A stretch of 64,000 nucleotides of DNA, taken from positions 124,001-188,000 of the forward strand of contig NZ_ARYL01000002.1 in assembly GCF_000685295.1 (NCBI RefSeq), written 5' to 3'. The translations under genes and the position numbers were made by a program. This document shows, in pieces, positions 51,387-61,105 of the stretch. The DNA comes from Hyphomonas oceanitis SCH89. GTDB lineage: Bacteria > Pseudomonadota > Alphaproteobacteria > Caulobacterales > Hyphomonadaceae. Numbering within the stretch: the first letter of the stretch is position 1; each line of letters opens with the position of its first letter. The notes below the pieces were generated by a model that was not told the origin of the DNA, made no database searches, and saw nothing but the letters and a program-made list of their open reading frames with translations.

Positions 51387-51894
51387 GCGCTGCGGCCATC
51401 TCGGCAAGCTTCGCCACCGTGTTCATGTTCCGCGCTGTACCGGATCTGGCTGACGGGATCTGGAGTTTCGATTGGCCTTGGCCATCCGGATAGAAGACAT
51501 AGAGTTCCCGTGTGCCTGGCTTCAGGACTTCAGCGGTCTGGTGCTTCAGGCCCTCCAGGGCATCGGCATGGGGCGCGGCTTCAAGGAAGATCGCGACGAC
51601 CCGATTGCCTGGCTCATTGGCGAAAGGATTATTGTCGCGCACCGCCGCCATTTCCTTGGCCGTGCGCACGAAGACGCCGACAGGCTTGCCGGCATAGGCT
51701 TCCAGCCGCTGGTCCAAAGCCGCCCGGACTTTCGCTTCCGACAGGTCTGACCGGAACACGACATTGCCGCTGGCAATATAGGTTTTAACGCTCGTGAACC
51801 CCGCATCCGCGCACATGGCGGCCAGTTCCGTCATTGCCAGCTTGCCCGTGCCGCCGACATTCACGGCCCGCAGGAGCGCCACAAAGGCTGTCAC
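51376..51894 (-). CDS. DUF1697 family protein
   Basis: A 172-residue soluble protein of the uncharacterised DUF1697 family. Conserved pieces are FVALLRAVNVGGTGKLAM, FTSVKTYIASGNVVF and VFVRTAKEMAAV. No catalytic residues are known. It is the last gene of a DUF2093-M23-DUF1697 operon: its ATG overlaps the stop of the M23 peptidase gene by 4 bp. Confidence 0.88.
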   Translation of the reverse strand: MTAFVALLRAVNVGGTGKLAMTELAAMCADAGFTSVKTYIASGNVVFRSDLSEAKVRAALDQRLEAYAGKPVGVFVRTAKEMAAVRDNNPFANEPGNRVVAIFLEAAPHADALEGLKHQTAEVLKPGTRELYVFYPDGQGQSKLQIPSARSGTARNMNTVAKLAEMAAALSP

Positions 51895-52793
51895 TGCGGA
51901 TCACTCACCGGCAAATCCAGCAACAGCGCCGGGTCGATATAGAAATCACCGCCGCGCGTATCGCTCTCGGTATTGCGCCATTTGACGGCCCAGTGCAGGT
52001 GCGGGCCGGTCGTGCGCCCGGAATTACCCGTCTTTGCGATCAGGTCGCCTCGCTTCACCACATCGCCCGGTTTCACATCCACTTCCGAGAGGTGCATGAA
52101 AACCGATGTCAGCCCGTGGCCATGGTCGAGGAAGATGGCGCCGCCTTCATAATAGAGGTCCGGATCGGCGAGGATGATCGTGCCGTCCGCTGGCGCGACA
52201 ACCGGCGTGCCGATCGGCGCCGCCATGTCATAGCCCTGATGGACAGAGGTCGATTCGCACGGCTTGCCGGTCACGTTTGAGACGCCAATATATTTCCGCG
52301 TCGGCCCAAAAGGCGAGGAGGCAGGCGCCTCGGTCGGCTTGATAAAGCCATGAAGCGCTCCGGCGCCGGGATGGAATGTGGCGAATGCGTCCTGCTTGAT
52401 CTGCCAGGAGCGGGCGGCATGCGCCTTCTGCTCGGGCGAGCGGGCATCAACCTTGTCGCAGTCAAAGCCCTTGATGGTGCGGAACTCGTCATGACGTTCG
52501 GCAATGGCAAGATCACCATAGGAGCCGTCAGAGGCTGTCCAGCCGATGACCGCTGGTGCCTTGGAGCTGATGCCAAACTGGGCAGAGCCAGCGGCATCGG
52601 CCACCTGTTTGACTCCCGCAACCGCGAATGTTTCGCCCGGGGCGCCATGGCAGATGACGAGCCCGCCCTGCGTCAGGGCGCCATCGCAGACAGGTGTAGC
52701 GGGCTGGGATGTGGCAACGGGGTCTTCACCGGGCACCTGCGCACACGCGCCCGTGCAGATGACAAGGGTTAGCAGGATTTCCCGCAGCATCAT
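51891..52793 (-). CDS. M23 family metallopeptidase (LytM-type)
   Basis: A 300-residue exported peptidase. The signal is [19 protein letters not shown], possibly a lipoprotein with Cys near residue 17. The C-terminal peptidase domain has the zinc ligands in [13 protein letters not shown] (His and Asp) and [10 protein letters not shown] (His-x-His). [15 protein letters not shown] and [15 protein letters not shown] complete the LytM signature. It probably trims peptidoglycan crosslinks in the periplasm. Its start overlaps the DUF2093 stop (ATGA). A second Met directly follows. Confidence 0.9.
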   Translation of the reverse strand: MMLREILLTLVICTGACAQVPGEDPVATSQPATPVCDGALTQGGLVICHGAPGETFAVAGVKQVADAAGSAQFGISSKAPAVIGWTASDGSYGDLAIAERHDEFRTIKGFDCDKVDARSPEQKAHAARSWQIKQDAFATFHPGAGALHGFIKPTEAPASSPFGPTRKYIGVSNVTGKPCESTSVHQGYDMAAPIGTPVVAPADGTIILADPDLYYEGGAIFLDHGHGLTSVFMHLSEVDVKPGDVVKRGDLIAKTGNSGRTTGPHLHWAVKWRNTESDTRGGDFYIDPALLLDLPVSDPQ

Positions 52794-53002
52794 CCCTTGG
52801 CGGGGATCATGCGCGTGCCAGCGGCGGCGGCATCCCAATAGGGCTCCTGCCGGTCAACGCTCCAATAGCGCAGCGCCTGCAGTGGAATCTTGCGACCGGT
52901 GACGGCACACACAACAAAATCGCCGGGCGCGAGCACCTGGATATCGGCATCGAGATAGCGAAGCCGTGCTTCGCCCGCTTGGCGGTTGGAACGTGTCAGC
53001 AT
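52790..53002 (-). CDS. DUF2093 family protein
   Basis: A 70-residue alphaproteobacterial protein of the DUF2093 family. The core [19 protein letters not shown] and [20 protein letters not shown] matches the family. No function is established. It heads the operon with the M23 peptidase and DUF1697 genes. It is divergent from recA. Confidence 0.9.
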   Translation of the reverse strand: MLTRSNRQAGEARLRYLDADIQVLAPGDFVVCAVTGRKIPLQALRYWSVDRQEPYWDAAAAGTRMIPAKG

Positions 53003-53054
53003 TCTGTAATCATGCCTGATCCGGGCGGAAAAGAAAAGGTGCGGAGAACAGAAA

Positions 53055-53069
53055 GTTTCCGCTTTGTTC
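53055..53069 (+). promoter_or_regulatory. LexA (SOS) box upstream of recA
   Basis: GTTTCCGCTTTGTTC fits the alphaproteobacterial LexA consensus GTTC-N7-GTTC with one mismatch. It lies 90 bp upstream of the recA start. The second GTTC is also the left arm of a palindrome, TTTGTTC-CAGA-GAACAAA (53063-53080). Confidence 0.7.
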
Positions 53070-53158
53070 CAGAGAACAAATATGGTACATCCAAAATATG
53101 GAAGGCAATAGGGGGCCTTGCCAAACTGACCCCCATAGTGGACCTAAGGAGACGACTC

Positions 53159-54256
53159 ATGGCCAAACCAGCGCTACAACTTGTGGACAAGGAATCCGGT
53201 GTGGATAAGCAAAAGGCTCTTGAAACGGCTCTAAGCAATATTGAGCGCTCTTTCGGCAAGGGCTCGGTCATGCGACTGGGCGATCGGAAAGTGATGGATA
53301 TTGAAGCGGTGTCGACCGGTTCGCTGGGGCTCGACATTGCGCTCGGCATTGGCGGCATACCGCGCGGGCGGATCATCGAGGTCTATGGTCCGGAAAGCTC
53401 GGGCAAAACGACGCTGGCCCTGCATTGTGTGGCTGAAGCCCAGAAGAATGGTGGCGTCTGTGCCTTTATCGATGCTGAGCACGCGCTGGACCCGGTCTAT
53501 GCTGGCAAGCTGGGCGTCGATCTCGACGACCTGCTGATCTCGCAACCGGATACAGGCGAACAGGCGCTGGAAATTGCCGACACGCTGGTCCGCTCCGGCG
53601 CCGTTGAACTCCTCGTCATCGACTCCGTCGCTGCGCTGACACCGCGTGCCGAACTTGAAGGCGAGATGGGCGATTCCCTTCCCGGCCTGCAGGCTCGCCT
53701 GATGAGCCAGGCGCTGCGCAAGCTGACCGGTTCGATCTCCAAATCGAAATGTACCGTCATCTTCATCAACCAGATCCGCATGAAGATCGGCGTCATGTTC
53801 GGCAGCCCGGAGACCACATCCGGTGGTAACGCCCTGAAATTCTATGCCTCCGTCCGCCTCGACATCCGCCGTATTGGCCAGATCAAGGAACGGGACGAGG
53901 TCATCGGTAACCAGACCCGCGTCAAGGTCGTCAAGAACAAGGTGGCTCCGCCTTTCCGGCAGGTCGAATTCGACATCATCTATGGCGAAGGCATCTCCAA
54001 GACTGGTGAGCTGATCGATCTCGGCGTCAAGGCCGAAGTCGTCGAGAAGGCCGGGTCCTGGTATTCCTACAAAGGTGAACGGATGGGTCAGGGCCGCGAG
54101 AAGACGCGGACCTTCCTGAAGGAAAACCCGGCCATTGCTGACGAGATCGAGGATTCGATTCGCCGCAATGCAGGCCTTCTCGCCGATGAGCTCCTTACGG
54201 CCGGCATGGAAGCCGACAAGGATGATGATATCGAGCCGGATGCCGCCGAAGGCTGA
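53159..54256 (+). CDS. recA: recombinase A
   Basis: Strand-exchange protein and LexA co-protease. The product is 365 residues from the ATG at 53159 ([13 protein letters not shown]) with AAGGAGA upstream. The ATP-binding P-loop is [15 protein letters not shown] and the Walker B region [11 protein letters not shown]. Other RecA features are [18 protein letters not shown], the L2 loop [14 protein letters not shown], and [13 protein letters not shown]. The C-terminal tail is acidic ([15 protein letters not shown]), as usual. An open frame to 52979 covers the SOS-box region and is not coding. SOS regulation is expected from the LexA box. Confidence 0.97.
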   Translation: MAKPALQLVDKESGVDKQKALETALSNIERSFGKGSVMRLGDRKVMDIEAVSTGSLGLDIALGIGGIPRGRIIEVYGPESSGKTTLALHCVAEAQKNGGVCAFIDAEHALDPVYAGKLGVDLDDLLISQPDTGEQALEIADTLVRSGAVELLVIDSVAALTPRAELEGEMGDSLPGLQARLMSQALRKLTGSISKSKCTVIFINQIRMKIGVMFGSPETTSGGNALKFYASVRLDIRRIGQIKERDEVIGNQTRVKVVKNKVAPPFRQVEFDIIYGEGISKTGELIDLGVKAEVVEKAGSWYSYKGERMGQGREKTRTFLKENPAIADEIEDSIRRNAGLLADELLTAGMEADKDDDIEPDAAEG

Positions 54257-54338
54257 TACTTGCCCGCCAATTGGCATCTGAACGGCCGAATTCGGGCTTT
54301 TCATCTCCTGTTTGCAGCCAGGTCTTGTACCTGAACTT

Positions 54339-54385
54339 GTCCCTTTGTGGCGCACCCGGCTTGGCGCGCCGCAAAGGGACCTTTA
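54339..54385 (+). terminator. recA terminator hairpin
   Basis: A 15-bp stem (54339-54353 with 54366-54380, one wobble pair) built from GTCCCTTTG and CAAAGGGAC-type arms lies 83 bp after recA. CTTTATAT follows, giving a weak T-run. Confidence 0.65.
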
Positions 54386-54454
54386 TATCGCCGGTTGGAG
54401 CCGGTGTGGGACAACCCTCGCCGCACATGAATACATACGGCTAGGACCCTGCCC

Positions 54455-57094
54455 ATGACTGGCGTGAACGATATCCGCGAATCCTTCCTCTCCTTCTTTG
54501 AGAAGCAGGGCCATACGCGCCGTGCCTCGGCGCCGCTCGTGCCTCAGAACGATCCGACTCTGCTGTTCGTCAATGCCGGCATGGTGCCATTCAAGAACAT
54601 TTTTACCGGCGCCGAGACGCCGTTCGCGCCCCGGGCGACGACCTCGCAGAAATGTGTCCGGGCCGGTGGTAAGCATAATGACCTCGACAATGTCGGCTAT
54701 ACCGCGCGCCACCACACCTTCTTCGAAATGCTCGGCAACTTCTCCTTTGGCGACTATTTCAAGGAACAGGCGATCCAGTATGGCTGGGACCTGGTCACCA
54801 AAGAGTTCGGTCTTGATCCCAAACGCCTGCTCGTAACCGTCTATGCCGAGGATGACGAGGCAGCGGCTCTCTGGAAGAAGATTGCTGGCCTGCCGGACGA
54901 CCGGATCATCCGTATCGCCACGTCGGACAATTTCTGGTCCATGGGCGATACCGGCCCATGCGGACCTTGTTCGGAAATCTTCTACGATCACGGAGACAAG
55001 ATTCCAGGTGGCCCTCCCGGCAGCCCGGACGAGGATGGTGACCGCTTTATCGAGATCTGGAACCTGGTCTTCATGCAGTTCGAACAGTCGGCCGACGGCT
55101 CGCGCACGTCGCTACCCAAGCCATCGATCGATACGGGCATGGGGCTGGAGCGTATCGCGGCGGTCCTGCAGGGCGTTCACAACAATTACGAGATCGACCT
55201 CTTCGCCAACCTGATCAAGGCCGAGGAAGACCTCTACGGCGCCAAGGCCGAAGGCGACCATCTCGCCTCGTTCCGCGTCATCGCAGACCATTTGCGTACG
55301 TCCGCCTTCCTGATCGCGGATGGCGTGCTGCCCTCCAATGAAGGCCGCGGCTATGTGCTGCGCCGCATCATGCGCCGCGCGATGCGCCACGGGCACCTGC
55401 TTGGGGCGCGTGAGCCGATGATGCATCGCCTGACGCCCGCCCTGATCGGCGAGATGGGCAAGGCCTATCCCGAACTCGGCCGCGCCAAGGCCGCGATTGA
55501 ATCCGCGCTTGAGCAGGAAGAGGGCCGTTTCCAGCGTACGTTGGGCCGCGGCCTCTCGTTGCTGGATGAGGCAACGACCGGCCTCGGCGCGGGTGACGCG
55601 CTTCCCGGCGAGACCGCCTTCCGTCTTTATGATACGTTCGGCTTCCCGCTCGACCTGACGCAGGACATCCTGCGTTCGCGCGGCATGTCGGTAGATACCG
55701 ATGCGTTCGACGCGGCCATGGACGTCCAGCGCGAGGGCTCGCGGAGCGCGGGCTTTACCTCTGGCGATACGGCGACGGATGACATCTGGTTTGCCGTGCG
55801 CGACAAATCCGGCGCCACGAAATTCGGCGGTTATGCGGCGACCGAAGACCAGGGCAAGCTTGTGGCCATCGCGGCAGGCGGTGCACTCGTCGATATGCTG
55901 GAGCCCGGCGCGGTTGAACTCGTGTTCGACGCAACGCCTTTCTATGCCGAAAGCGGCGGCCAGGCTGGCGACCATGGCGAAATCACATTCGATGGCGGCG
56001 CGCGCTTCATCGTGCGCGACGTGCAGAAGCGCGCCGGCGATGTGCACGTGCATGTCGGTGAACTTGTCAGCGGCTCCGCCAAACTTGGCGCGAATGCGAA
56101 GCTGCATGTCGACGCTGTGCGCCGCAAGGCCGTGATGGCCAATCACTCGGCCACGCACCTCCTGCATGCGGCGCTGCGCAATGTGCTCGGCGAGCATGTG
56201 ACGCAGAAGGGCTCGCTCGTCGAAGCCGATCGCCTGCGGTTCGATTTCTCGCATGGCGCGCCGGTGACGGCCGCGCAGATCGAGGCAATCGAAGATCAGG
56301 TGAATGCCGTGATCCGCCAGAACACGGCCGCCGAGATCAAGGTCACCACGCCGGAGAAGGCCATTGAGGCTGGAGCGCTTGCCCTGTTCGGCGAGAAATA
56401 TGGCGACGAGGTCCGCGTCCTCTCCATGGGCCGGGGCGAAGGCAAGGCCTATTCGGTTGAGCTTTGCGGCGGCATTCATGTCGAGCGCACAGGCGATATT
56501 GCCGTATTCGTGATAACGTCCGAGGGCGGCGTCTCCGCTGGCGTGCGCCGTATCGAGGCTGCGACGGGGGCCGAGGCGCTGGCCTATCTGAAAGGCCGTG
56601 CACGCATTGCAGAGGATCTCGCCGAGAGCCTGAAAGTGCCGCTGAAGGATGTGCCGCGCAAGGTCAGCGCGCTGACGGACGAGCGCCGTTCGCTGGAGAA
56701 GGACCTGGCCGAGGCCAAGCGCAAGCTGGCCATGGGCGGCGGTGGCAGTGCGCCAGCCGGACCGGAAGTGATCAATGGCGTCAACCTTATCGCGCGTGTC
56801 GCTGAAGGCGTGGGCGGCAAGGACCTGCGCGCGCTGGTCGATGAGGCCAAGGCCAAGATCGGCTCGGGCGTCGTGGCCTTTGTCGGCGTCGCCGATGGCA
56901 AGGCCGGTGTTGCGATTGGCGTGACGGCAGATCTGACGTCGAAGTTCTCGGCAGTTGATCTGGTGAAGGTCGCAGCGGCGGCTCTCGGTGGTCAGGGCGG
57001 CGGTGGCCGTCCGGACATGGCGCAGGCCGGCGGCCCGGATGCCAGCAAGGCGGACGAGGCCATCGCAGCTGTCAAAGCAGCGCTGGCAGGCTAG
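54455..57094 (+). CDS. alaS: alanine--tRNA ligase
   Basis: Charges tRNA-Ala and edits misacylated Ser and Gly. The product is 879 residues, a normal length. The class II catalytic part is at the N-terminus: [48 protein letters not shown] and [16 protein letters not shown]. The editing domain has the zinc motif [13 protein letters not shown] (two His) and [13 protein letters not shown] (Cys, His). The C-terminal C-Ala domain carries [13 protein letters not shown]. The recA-alaS order is common in Alphaproteobacteria. Its stop overlaps the convergent dehydrogenase stop at CTAG. Confidence 0.97.
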   Translation: MTGVNDIRESFLSFFEKQGHTRRASAPLVPQNDPTLLFVNAGMVPFKNIFTGAETPFAPRATTSQKCVRAGGKHNDLDNVGYTARHHTFFEMLGNFSFGDYFKEQAIQYGWDLVTKEFGLDPKRLLVTVYAEDDEAAALWKKIAGLPDDRIIRIATSDNFWSMGDTGPCGPCSEIFYDHGDKIPGGPPGSPDEDGDRFIEIWNLVFMQFEQSADGSRTSLPKPSIDTGMGLERIAAVLQGVHNNYEIDLFANLIKAEEDLYGAKAEGDHLASFRVIADHLRTSAFLIADGVLPSNEGRGYVLRRIMRRAMRHGHLLGAREPMMHRLTPALIGEMGKAYPELGRAKAAIESALEQEEGRFQRTLGRGLSLLDEATTGLGAGDALPGETAFRLYDTFGFPLDLTQDILRSRGMSVDTDAFDAAMDVQREGSRSAGFTSGDTATDDIWFAVRDKSGATKFGGYAATEDQGKLVAIAAGGALVDMLEPGAVELVFDATPFYAESGGQAGDHGEITFDGGARFIVRDVQKRAGDVHVHVGELVSGSAKLGANAKLHVDAVRRKAVMANHSATHLLHAALRNVLGEHVTQKGSLVEADRLRFDFSHGAPVTAAQIEAIEDQVNAVIRQNTAAEIKVTTPEKAIEAGALALFGEKYGDEVRVLSMGRGEGKAYSVELCGGIHVERTGDIAVFVITSEGGVSAGVRRIEAATGAEALAYLKGRARIAEDLAESLKVPLKDVPRKVSALTDERRSLEKDLAEAKRKLAMGGGGSAPAGPEVINGVNLIARVAEGVGGKDLRALVDEAKAKIGSGVVAFVGVADGKAGVAIGVTADLTSKFSAVDLVKVAAAALGGQGGGGRPDMAQAGGPDASKADEAIAAVKAALAG

Positions 57095-58047
57095 GCCGCG
57101 TCGCCTAATATCAAGATAGGTTTGGGCCGCCGCGGTTGGTCATAGCCAGCCAGGGCGTCCTGCCAGTCAGCTAATCTGACTTCTCGTATTGCTGGAAGCG
57201 CCGTACTGTTCAGGCGTGGCCACAGCGTGTCGAAGCAGGTGTGCCATTGCTGCGGCGTCATCGCGGCGAGGCTGTCGCGCATATGGAAACGCCGGTGATG
57301 GGCGCGTGGCCTTGGGTTGCCGGGCAGGACGGGCCGGCCGGTGAGCAGGCCGTAGCTGACAAAGTCGGTGTCTGCGGGCATGGCCTTCAGGATCAGCGAA
57401 CCGGGCTCGCCGCCAAGCGCATCAAACGTGACGTCAGCTGAGGCGGCAGCAGCCGTAAGCTGATCTGCGTCACAGAGCTGTATGGCTTCGACGCCCCTGC
57501 GGGTGAGCGCAGATTTGTGCTCGGGCGCGCGATAAATGCCGGTCACCCGGCTGGCGCCTGCTGCGAGGGCCCATTGCGCGAGCAGGCTGGCGCAGGTTGA
57601 GCCAGCCGCCGTGAGCAGGACATGGGTGCCTTTCACGGGCCATGCGTCCAGCATCAGCTGGGCAGCAAGCGGATTGATATAACCACGGGCGGCGATGGTG
57701 CTGTCGATGGAGGGCGGTACGGGTATGGCGAGGTCAGGATCGCAGTCGACATAGGCTTGCCATGTGCCAGGTCCGCGAAGGGGGAGGACGCGCTTGCCGA
57801 TCAGATGCGCGTGGCTCGCTGGCGCCGCGATGACTTCGCCGACGCCTTCATAACCCGCGACCAAGGGCGGGCTGACGCGGTGGGCATAGGCGCCGGTGAT
57901 GGGTATCAGGTCGGATGGATTGACCGGGGCCATCTGCATCTTCACGCGCAGCAGATGGGGCGGGCGCGGCGAGAGCGGCACGCGCTCAAGTTTCAGTGCC
58001 TCAGATGGTGGGCCAAAACGGCGATAGATGAGGGCGGTATTTTCCAT
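57091..58047 (-). CDS. zinc-dependent-alcohol-dehydrogenase-like (MDR) protein
   Basis: A 318-residue medium-chain dehydrogenase/reductase of the MECR or trans-2-enoyl-CoA reductase-like type. It has [31 protein letters not shown], the cofactor segment [20 protein letters not shown] and [17 protein letters not shown]. It lacks the zinc-binding Cys cluster. I start at the ATG at 58047; the longer frame to 58140 runs through the tRNA-Pro gene. It begins 21 bp after the 3' end of that tRNA, so it may be transcribed from the tRNA promoter. Confidence 0.87.
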   Translation of the reverse strand: MENTALIYRRFGPPSEALKLERVPLSPRPPHLLRVKMQMAPVNPSDLIPITGAYAHRVSPPLVAGYEGVGEVIAAPASHAHLIGKRVLPLRGPGTWQAYVDCDPDLAIPVPPSIDSTIAARGYINPLAAQLMLDAWPVKGTHVLLTAAGSTCASLLAQWALAAGASRVTGIYRAPEHKSALTRRGVEAIQLCDADQLTAAAASADVTFDALGGEPGSLILKAMPADTDFVSYGLLTGRPVLPGNPRPRAHHRRFHMRDSLAAMTPQQWHTCFDTLWPRLNSTALPAIREVRLADWQDALAGYDQPRRPKPILILGDAA

Positions 58048-58067
58048 CGCGCGACCCTGGATTTGAA

Positions 58068-58144
58068 TGGTCGGAGTGAGAGGATTTGAACCTCCGACCC
58101 CTGCCTCCCGAAGGCAGTGCTCTACCAGGCTGAGCCACACTCCG
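58068..58144 (-). tRNA. tRNA-Pro (anticodon CGG)
   Basis: A complete 77-nt cloverleaf on the minus strand. The acceptor is CGGAGTG / CACTCCG with discriminator A and an encoded CCA. The anticodon loop is TTCGGGA within CTGCC / GGCAG, giving anticodon CGG for CCG codons. The T-loop reads GGTTCAAATCC. Confidence 0.96.
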
Positions 58145-58192
58145 AACCGAAGAGCGGCGTATTTACGCCCGCCGCAGGATTTTTCAAGGGGG

Positions 58193-58840
58193 TCAGCCGG
58201 CCACTGTGAGCAGCGGTTCTTCGGCGCCCGGTTGCCACTGGGCGTGCTTGGTCATGATGGACTTGAAGAGCGGGCTGGCAAGGTGGCCCGCAAGCCAGTC
58301 CTGTAATGCGGGAAGGGATTGGGCGGTGAACCATTCGCGGTCTGTGGCGGCGAACTGGCGCACGAAGGGGAAGAGGGCCATGTCGGCGAGACTGCGCTGC
58401 GGGCCGAGGAGCTGGCCGCCTGAGGCGGCAATGCAGGCGTTCCATTCGGTGAGGATGGAGAGGCCGTCAGCGCGTTGGTCTTCCGGGTCCACGCCGTCAT
58501 AGCGGTTTGGATATTTGTAGCGGTCGAGCGCGTGCTTGAAAGGGCCGTCGCTCTGGACGATGAGAGCATCCGTTTCGGCACTGTTTGCATCCAGCCAGTT
58601 TTCGGGATCGTTCCGGGCGAGGGCCCATTTCATCACGTCGAGGCTTTCGTCGATGACGGTGCCATCCGGCAGGACGAGGACCGGGACGGTGCCTTTGGGG
58701 CTGGCGGCGAGCATGGCGGCGGGCTTGTCGCGCAGCACAACTTCGCGGATGCGGATTTGGGCGCCGCTGATCGCGAGGGCGAGGCGGGCGCGCATGGCAT
58801 AGGGGCAGCGGCGGAAGGAATAGAGGACGGGCAGGCTCAT
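58193..58840 (-). CDS. glutathione S-transferase family protein
   Basis: A 215-residue GST. The N-terminal thioredoxin-fold domain has [17 protein letters not shown], with the likely catalytic Cys at about residue 12 as in omega-class and glutaredoxin-like GSTs. [20 protein letters not shown] supplies the cis-Pro and the glutathione-binding Glu-Ser. The C-terminal half is helical ([18 protein letters not shown], the N-capping box region). Its ATG overlaps the stop of trhO by 4 bp (58837-58840), so the two form an operon with trhO first. Confidence 0.9.
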   Translation of the reverse strand: MSLPVLYSFRRCPYAMRARLALAISGAQIRIREVVLRDKPAAMLAASPKGTVPVLVLPDGTVIDESLDVMKWALARNDPENWLDANSAETDALIVQSDGPFKHALDRYKYPNRYDGVDPEDQRADGLSILTEWNACIAASGGQLLGPQRSLADMALFPFVRQFAATDREWFTAQSLPALQDWLAGHLASPLFKSIMTKHAQWQPGAEEPLLTVAG

Positions 58841-59778
58841 GCGTCCTCGCTCCGGCGTGCCTCCGGACCCATGTGTTTTTCGCCACGGGCCTTGGCGAGG
58901 TCGATCTGCTTCTGGCGTTCGGCAAAGCGGGCGCGCTGGTCGTCGCTCATCTCGCTGATGCAGTGTGGGCAGGAGACGCCGGCCTCAAAGGCCGCGTGCT
59001 GTTTGTCGGCCTCGGTGATCGGACGTTTGCAGGCATGGCACATGTCATAGGAGCCGGGCGTGAGATCGTGCCGGACGGAGACGCGCTCGTCGAACACGAA
59101 ACATTCGCCCTGCCATTTGCTGTCCTGCTCGGGCACGGTTTCGAGATATTTGAGGATGCCGCCTTCGAGATGGAAGACGTGGTCGATGCCCTCGGCCTTG
59201 ACGAAGCTGGTCGCCTTTTCGCAGCGTATGCCGCCGGTGCAGAACATGGCGACCTTGGGCTTGCGTCCTTCGGATTCGAGCTTGGCGCGGAATTCGCGGA
59301 ACCAGTCCGGGAATTCGCGGAAGGTCTTGGTGTTCGGGTCCACGGCGCCTTCGAATGTGCCGATGGCGACTTCATAATCGTTGCGCGTGTCGATGAGGAC
59401 GGTGTCCGGGTCTGAGATCAGCGCGTTCCAGGCCTCGGGCGCGACATAGGTGCCGACGATGGCGTTCGGGTCTGTGCCCGGCACGCCCATGGAGACGATT
59501 TCGCGCTTCAGGCGGACCTTGAGGCGCAGGAAGGGCATCTCGTCGGCCTCGGCAAACTTGGCCTGCAGCGTCTCGCAACCGGGCAGGGCGCGCATGGCGG
59601 CAAGGGCCGTATCGATGGCCTTGGCTGTGCCGGCGATGGTGCCGTTGACGCCTTCGGTGGCGAGGAGGACCGTGCCTTTGACGCCTGACGCCTCCAGCGT
59701 TTCGGCCAGAGGTGCGCGGCGGGACTCGAAGTCCGGCAGGGCGAAGAATTTGTAGAAGGCGGCAACTTTGAAGGTCAT
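58837..59778 (-). CDS. trhO: tRNA uridine(34) hydroxylase, rhodanese-type
   Basis: A 313-residue UPF0176/TrhO (YceA) protein, which hydroxylates U34 of tRNA using O2 on the way to cmo5U or mo5U. An N-terminal ferredoxin-like domain ([19 protein letters not shown]) is followed by a rhodanese domain with the catalytic Cys in [18 protein letters not shown], and EYxVDTR-like [14 protein letters not shown] before it. The C-terminal tail carries two CxxC pairs (MCHACKRP and CPHCIS) that probably bind zinc. The ATG at 59778 is followed by [10 protein letters not shown]. It is co-transcribed with the GST gene. Confidence 0.93.
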   Translation of the reverse strand: MTFKVAAFYKFFALPDFESRRAPLAETLEASGVKGTVLLATEGVNGTIAGTAKAIDTALAAMRALPGCETLQAKFAEADEMPFLRLKVRLKREIVSMGVPGTDPNAIVGTYVAPEAWNALISDPDTVLIDTRNDYEVAIGTFEGAVDPNTKTFREFPDWFREFRAKLESEGRKPKVAMFCTGGIRCEKATSFVKAEGIDHVFHLEGGILKYLETVPEQDSKWQGECFVFDERVSVRHDLTPGSYDMCHACKRPITEADKQHAAFEAGVSCPHCISEMSDDQRARFAERQKQIDLAKARGEKHMGPEARRSEDA

Positions 59779-59888
59779 GGCTGCCGCTTATGGCAGATCG
59801 CGGCGGGAATTTGAATAAGGGGCTGCACGTATGACGCCTGTGGGGGCGCTTGGGGGTGGGAACTGGCTTTTCGGGATTGGGTTCGCGG

Positions 59889-60266
59889 TCAGGTATGCGG
59901 CAGCGGCAGCAAGTAAGCCCGCACACCCTGCGCGGGCAGAGGTGCGGGCGTGCGACTGGCCGGGATTCGCCGCCCCTGCCTGCGCAGGGGACACGGGCTG
60001 CTGGTTTCGTCTGTGAGGGCAAGCCTCAGCCGAGGCGACACCGGTGCCCGAAAACAGCCCGAACGATGCCCGGACAGGTCGTCAGATGCACGAATGAGGA
60101 CAACGCGGCCTGTCTTGCTGAGGCCCCAGAACATTTGAGAGCCGGGCCCGCCATTGACCTGGAACCACGCCATGAGGCGCTGGATCCTGAAATAGATCAG
60201 TGGCCAGATGGCGAGCAAGTACCAAGGCAGGCCCTGCATGGGGCGGAAGAGGCTGTAGTCCGACAT
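59889..60266 (-). CDS. small protein of a new paralogous family, copy B
   Basis: A 125-residue open frame whose first 63 residues are the paralogue of the product at 45909 (68% identity by hand count): MSDYSLFRPMQGLPWYLLA, then IWPLIYFRIQRLMAWF and GRVVLIRASDD. The hydrophobic centre (WYLLAIWPLIYF) and downstream basic residues suggest a membrane-associated small protein. After about residue 68 the frame passes through repeat DNA (59972-59992) and shares nothing with copy A, so the true end may be earlier. Start at 60266; no SD sequence. Function unknown. Confidence 0.6.
   Translation of the reverse strand: MSDYSLFRPMQGLPWYLLAIWPLIYFRIQRLMAWFQVNGGPGSQMFWGLSKTGRVVLIRASDDLSGHRSGCFRAPVSPRLRLALTDETSSPCPLRRQGRRIPASRTPAPLPAQGVRAYLLPLPHT
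59972..59992. repeat. REP-like palindrome, second copy of the glyS repeat arm
   Basis: Matches 2764-2784 at 20 of 21 positions, and CACGG follows in both. The complementary arm is not clearly preserved. It lies in the 3' half of the copy B small-protein frame. Confidence 0.75.
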
Positions 60267-60307
60267 TGGGCGTATTATACGCCGGGACGGTTTGGGGTTG
60301 GATAAGT
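60267..60307 (-). promoter_or_regulatory. conserved upstream block of the small-protein gene, copy B
   Basis: Counterpart of 45868-45908 on the other strand. It holds the perfect palindrome GGCGTATTATACGCC (60269-60283), with TATAAT read on the minus strand 7 bp before the ATG. Confidence 0.55.
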
Positions 60308-60312
60308 TCGTG

Positions 60313-60352
60313 CCCTCCCTCTCCATTGGGAGAGGGATCGAGGGTGAGGGGT
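60313..60352 (-). repeat. dispersed CTCTCCC-type palindromic repeat, copy 3
   Basis: CCCTCTCC-ATTG-GGAGAGGG stem with an AGGGTGAGGGG flank. It is inverted relative to copy 4. Confidence 0.75.
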
Positions 60353-60439
60353 AGCGATGTTGAGGCGCTCAGGATTGGCCGCAACGACTTCTGTTCAGGG
60401 GCATCGCTGAAACGTATGTCTTGGGTGGAGACTTGGGTG

Positions 60440-60484
60440 CCCCCTCACCCCCAACCCCCTCTCCCACGGGGAGAGGGGGCTTTT
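60440..60484 (+). repeat. dispersed CTCTCCC-type palindromic repeat, copy 4
   Basis: CCCCCTCACCCCC flank, then the CCCCTCTCCC / GGGAGAGGGG stem and CTTTT. Same orientation as copy 2. Confidence 0.8.
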
Positions 60485-60553
60485 GAGGAGTTGATGATGG
60501 GCTTGGCCATGGTTCCGGGTTAGAGACGGGGGGATAATTCAGGAGACCTGCCG

Positions 60554-61105
60554 ATGACCCATATCCTTGCCATTTCCGGAAGCCTGCGGAAGGCGTCTTA
60601 TAATTCGGGGCTGGTGCGCGCGGCCGAGGCGCTGGCGCTGGAGGGGGTGCAGGTTACGGGCATGGCCCTGCATGGCATTCCGCTTTATGATGGAGATGTG
60701 GAAGCGGCGGAGGGCATTCCGGCGGCCGTGACGGCGTTGAAGGATGCGATCCGGGCGGCTGACGGCGTTTTGCTGGTGACGCCGGAATACAATAACGGGA
60801 TTCCGGGCGTGTTCAAAAACGCGGTGGACTGGACGTCGCGGCCAGCCTCGGAGATTGGCGAGATATTCGGCGGCAAGCCGGTGGCTATTATCGGTGCGTC
60901 GCTGGGTGGGTTCGGCACGATCCTGTCGCAGAACCATTGGCTGCCGGTGATCCGCACGCTGGGCATGCGACCCTGGTTCGAGGGGCGGCTGCTGGTGTCG
61001 CGGGCATCGGGCCTGTTCGATAGCGAGGGCAACCTGACGGATGACGAAACCCGCAAGAAGCTTAGCGATTTCGTGGCCGGGTTTGCGGCCTTTGCAGGCG
61101 CTTAA
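60554..61105 (+). CDS. NADPH-dependent FMN reductase family protein
   Basis: A 183-residue flavodoxin-like reductase (azoreductase/chromate reductase group). The FMN phosphate loop is ISGSLRKASYNSGLVRAA (about residues 5-22). LLVTPEYNNGIPGVFKNAVD (about residues 75-94) and IIGASLGGFGTILSQNH complete the flavin site. It reduces quinones, FMN or chromate with NADPH. The start at 60554 has GGAGACC upstream. It is convergent with the DUF389 gene, overlapping by 4 bp. Confidence 0.92.
   Translation: MTHILAISGSLRKASYNSGLVRAAEALALEGVQVTGMALHGIPLYDGDVEAAEGIPAAVTALKDAIRAADGVLLVTPEYNNGIPGVFKNAVDWTSRPASEIGEIFGGKPVAIIGASLGGFGTILSQNHWLPVIRTLGMRPWFEGRLLVSRASGLFDSEGNLTDDETRKKLSDFVAGFAAFAGA

Larger units (their letters stand above)
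60308..60553. other. repeat-rich intergenic region
   Basis: Between copy B and the FMN reductase gene there is no further plausible coding sequence. Two CTCTCCC-type palindromic repeats in opposite orientation (60313-60352 and 60440-60484) occupy most of it. Confidence 0.6.

Noticed and set aside
53066-53077. GTTC-N4-GAAC as a Gram-positive-type LexA box
   Set aside because: The Gram-positive box has the opposite half-site order (GAAC-N4-GTTC), and an alphaproteobacterial-type box overlaps here.
52979-53158. 60-codon N-terminal extension of RecA
   Set aside because: It covers the SOS box and promoter region; RecA homology and a strong SD start at 53159.
55112-56479. 455-codon open frame antisense to alaS
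   Set aside because: alaS is unambiguous here; no motif or RBS supports the reverse frame.
58048-58140. N-terminal extension of the MDR dehydrogenase
   Set aside because: It would translate the tRNA-Pro gene; family similarity starts at the ATG at 58047.
22690-60490. CRISPR array formed by the CTCTCCC repeats
   Set aside because: The four copies are dispersed, in mixed orientation and without regular spacers.
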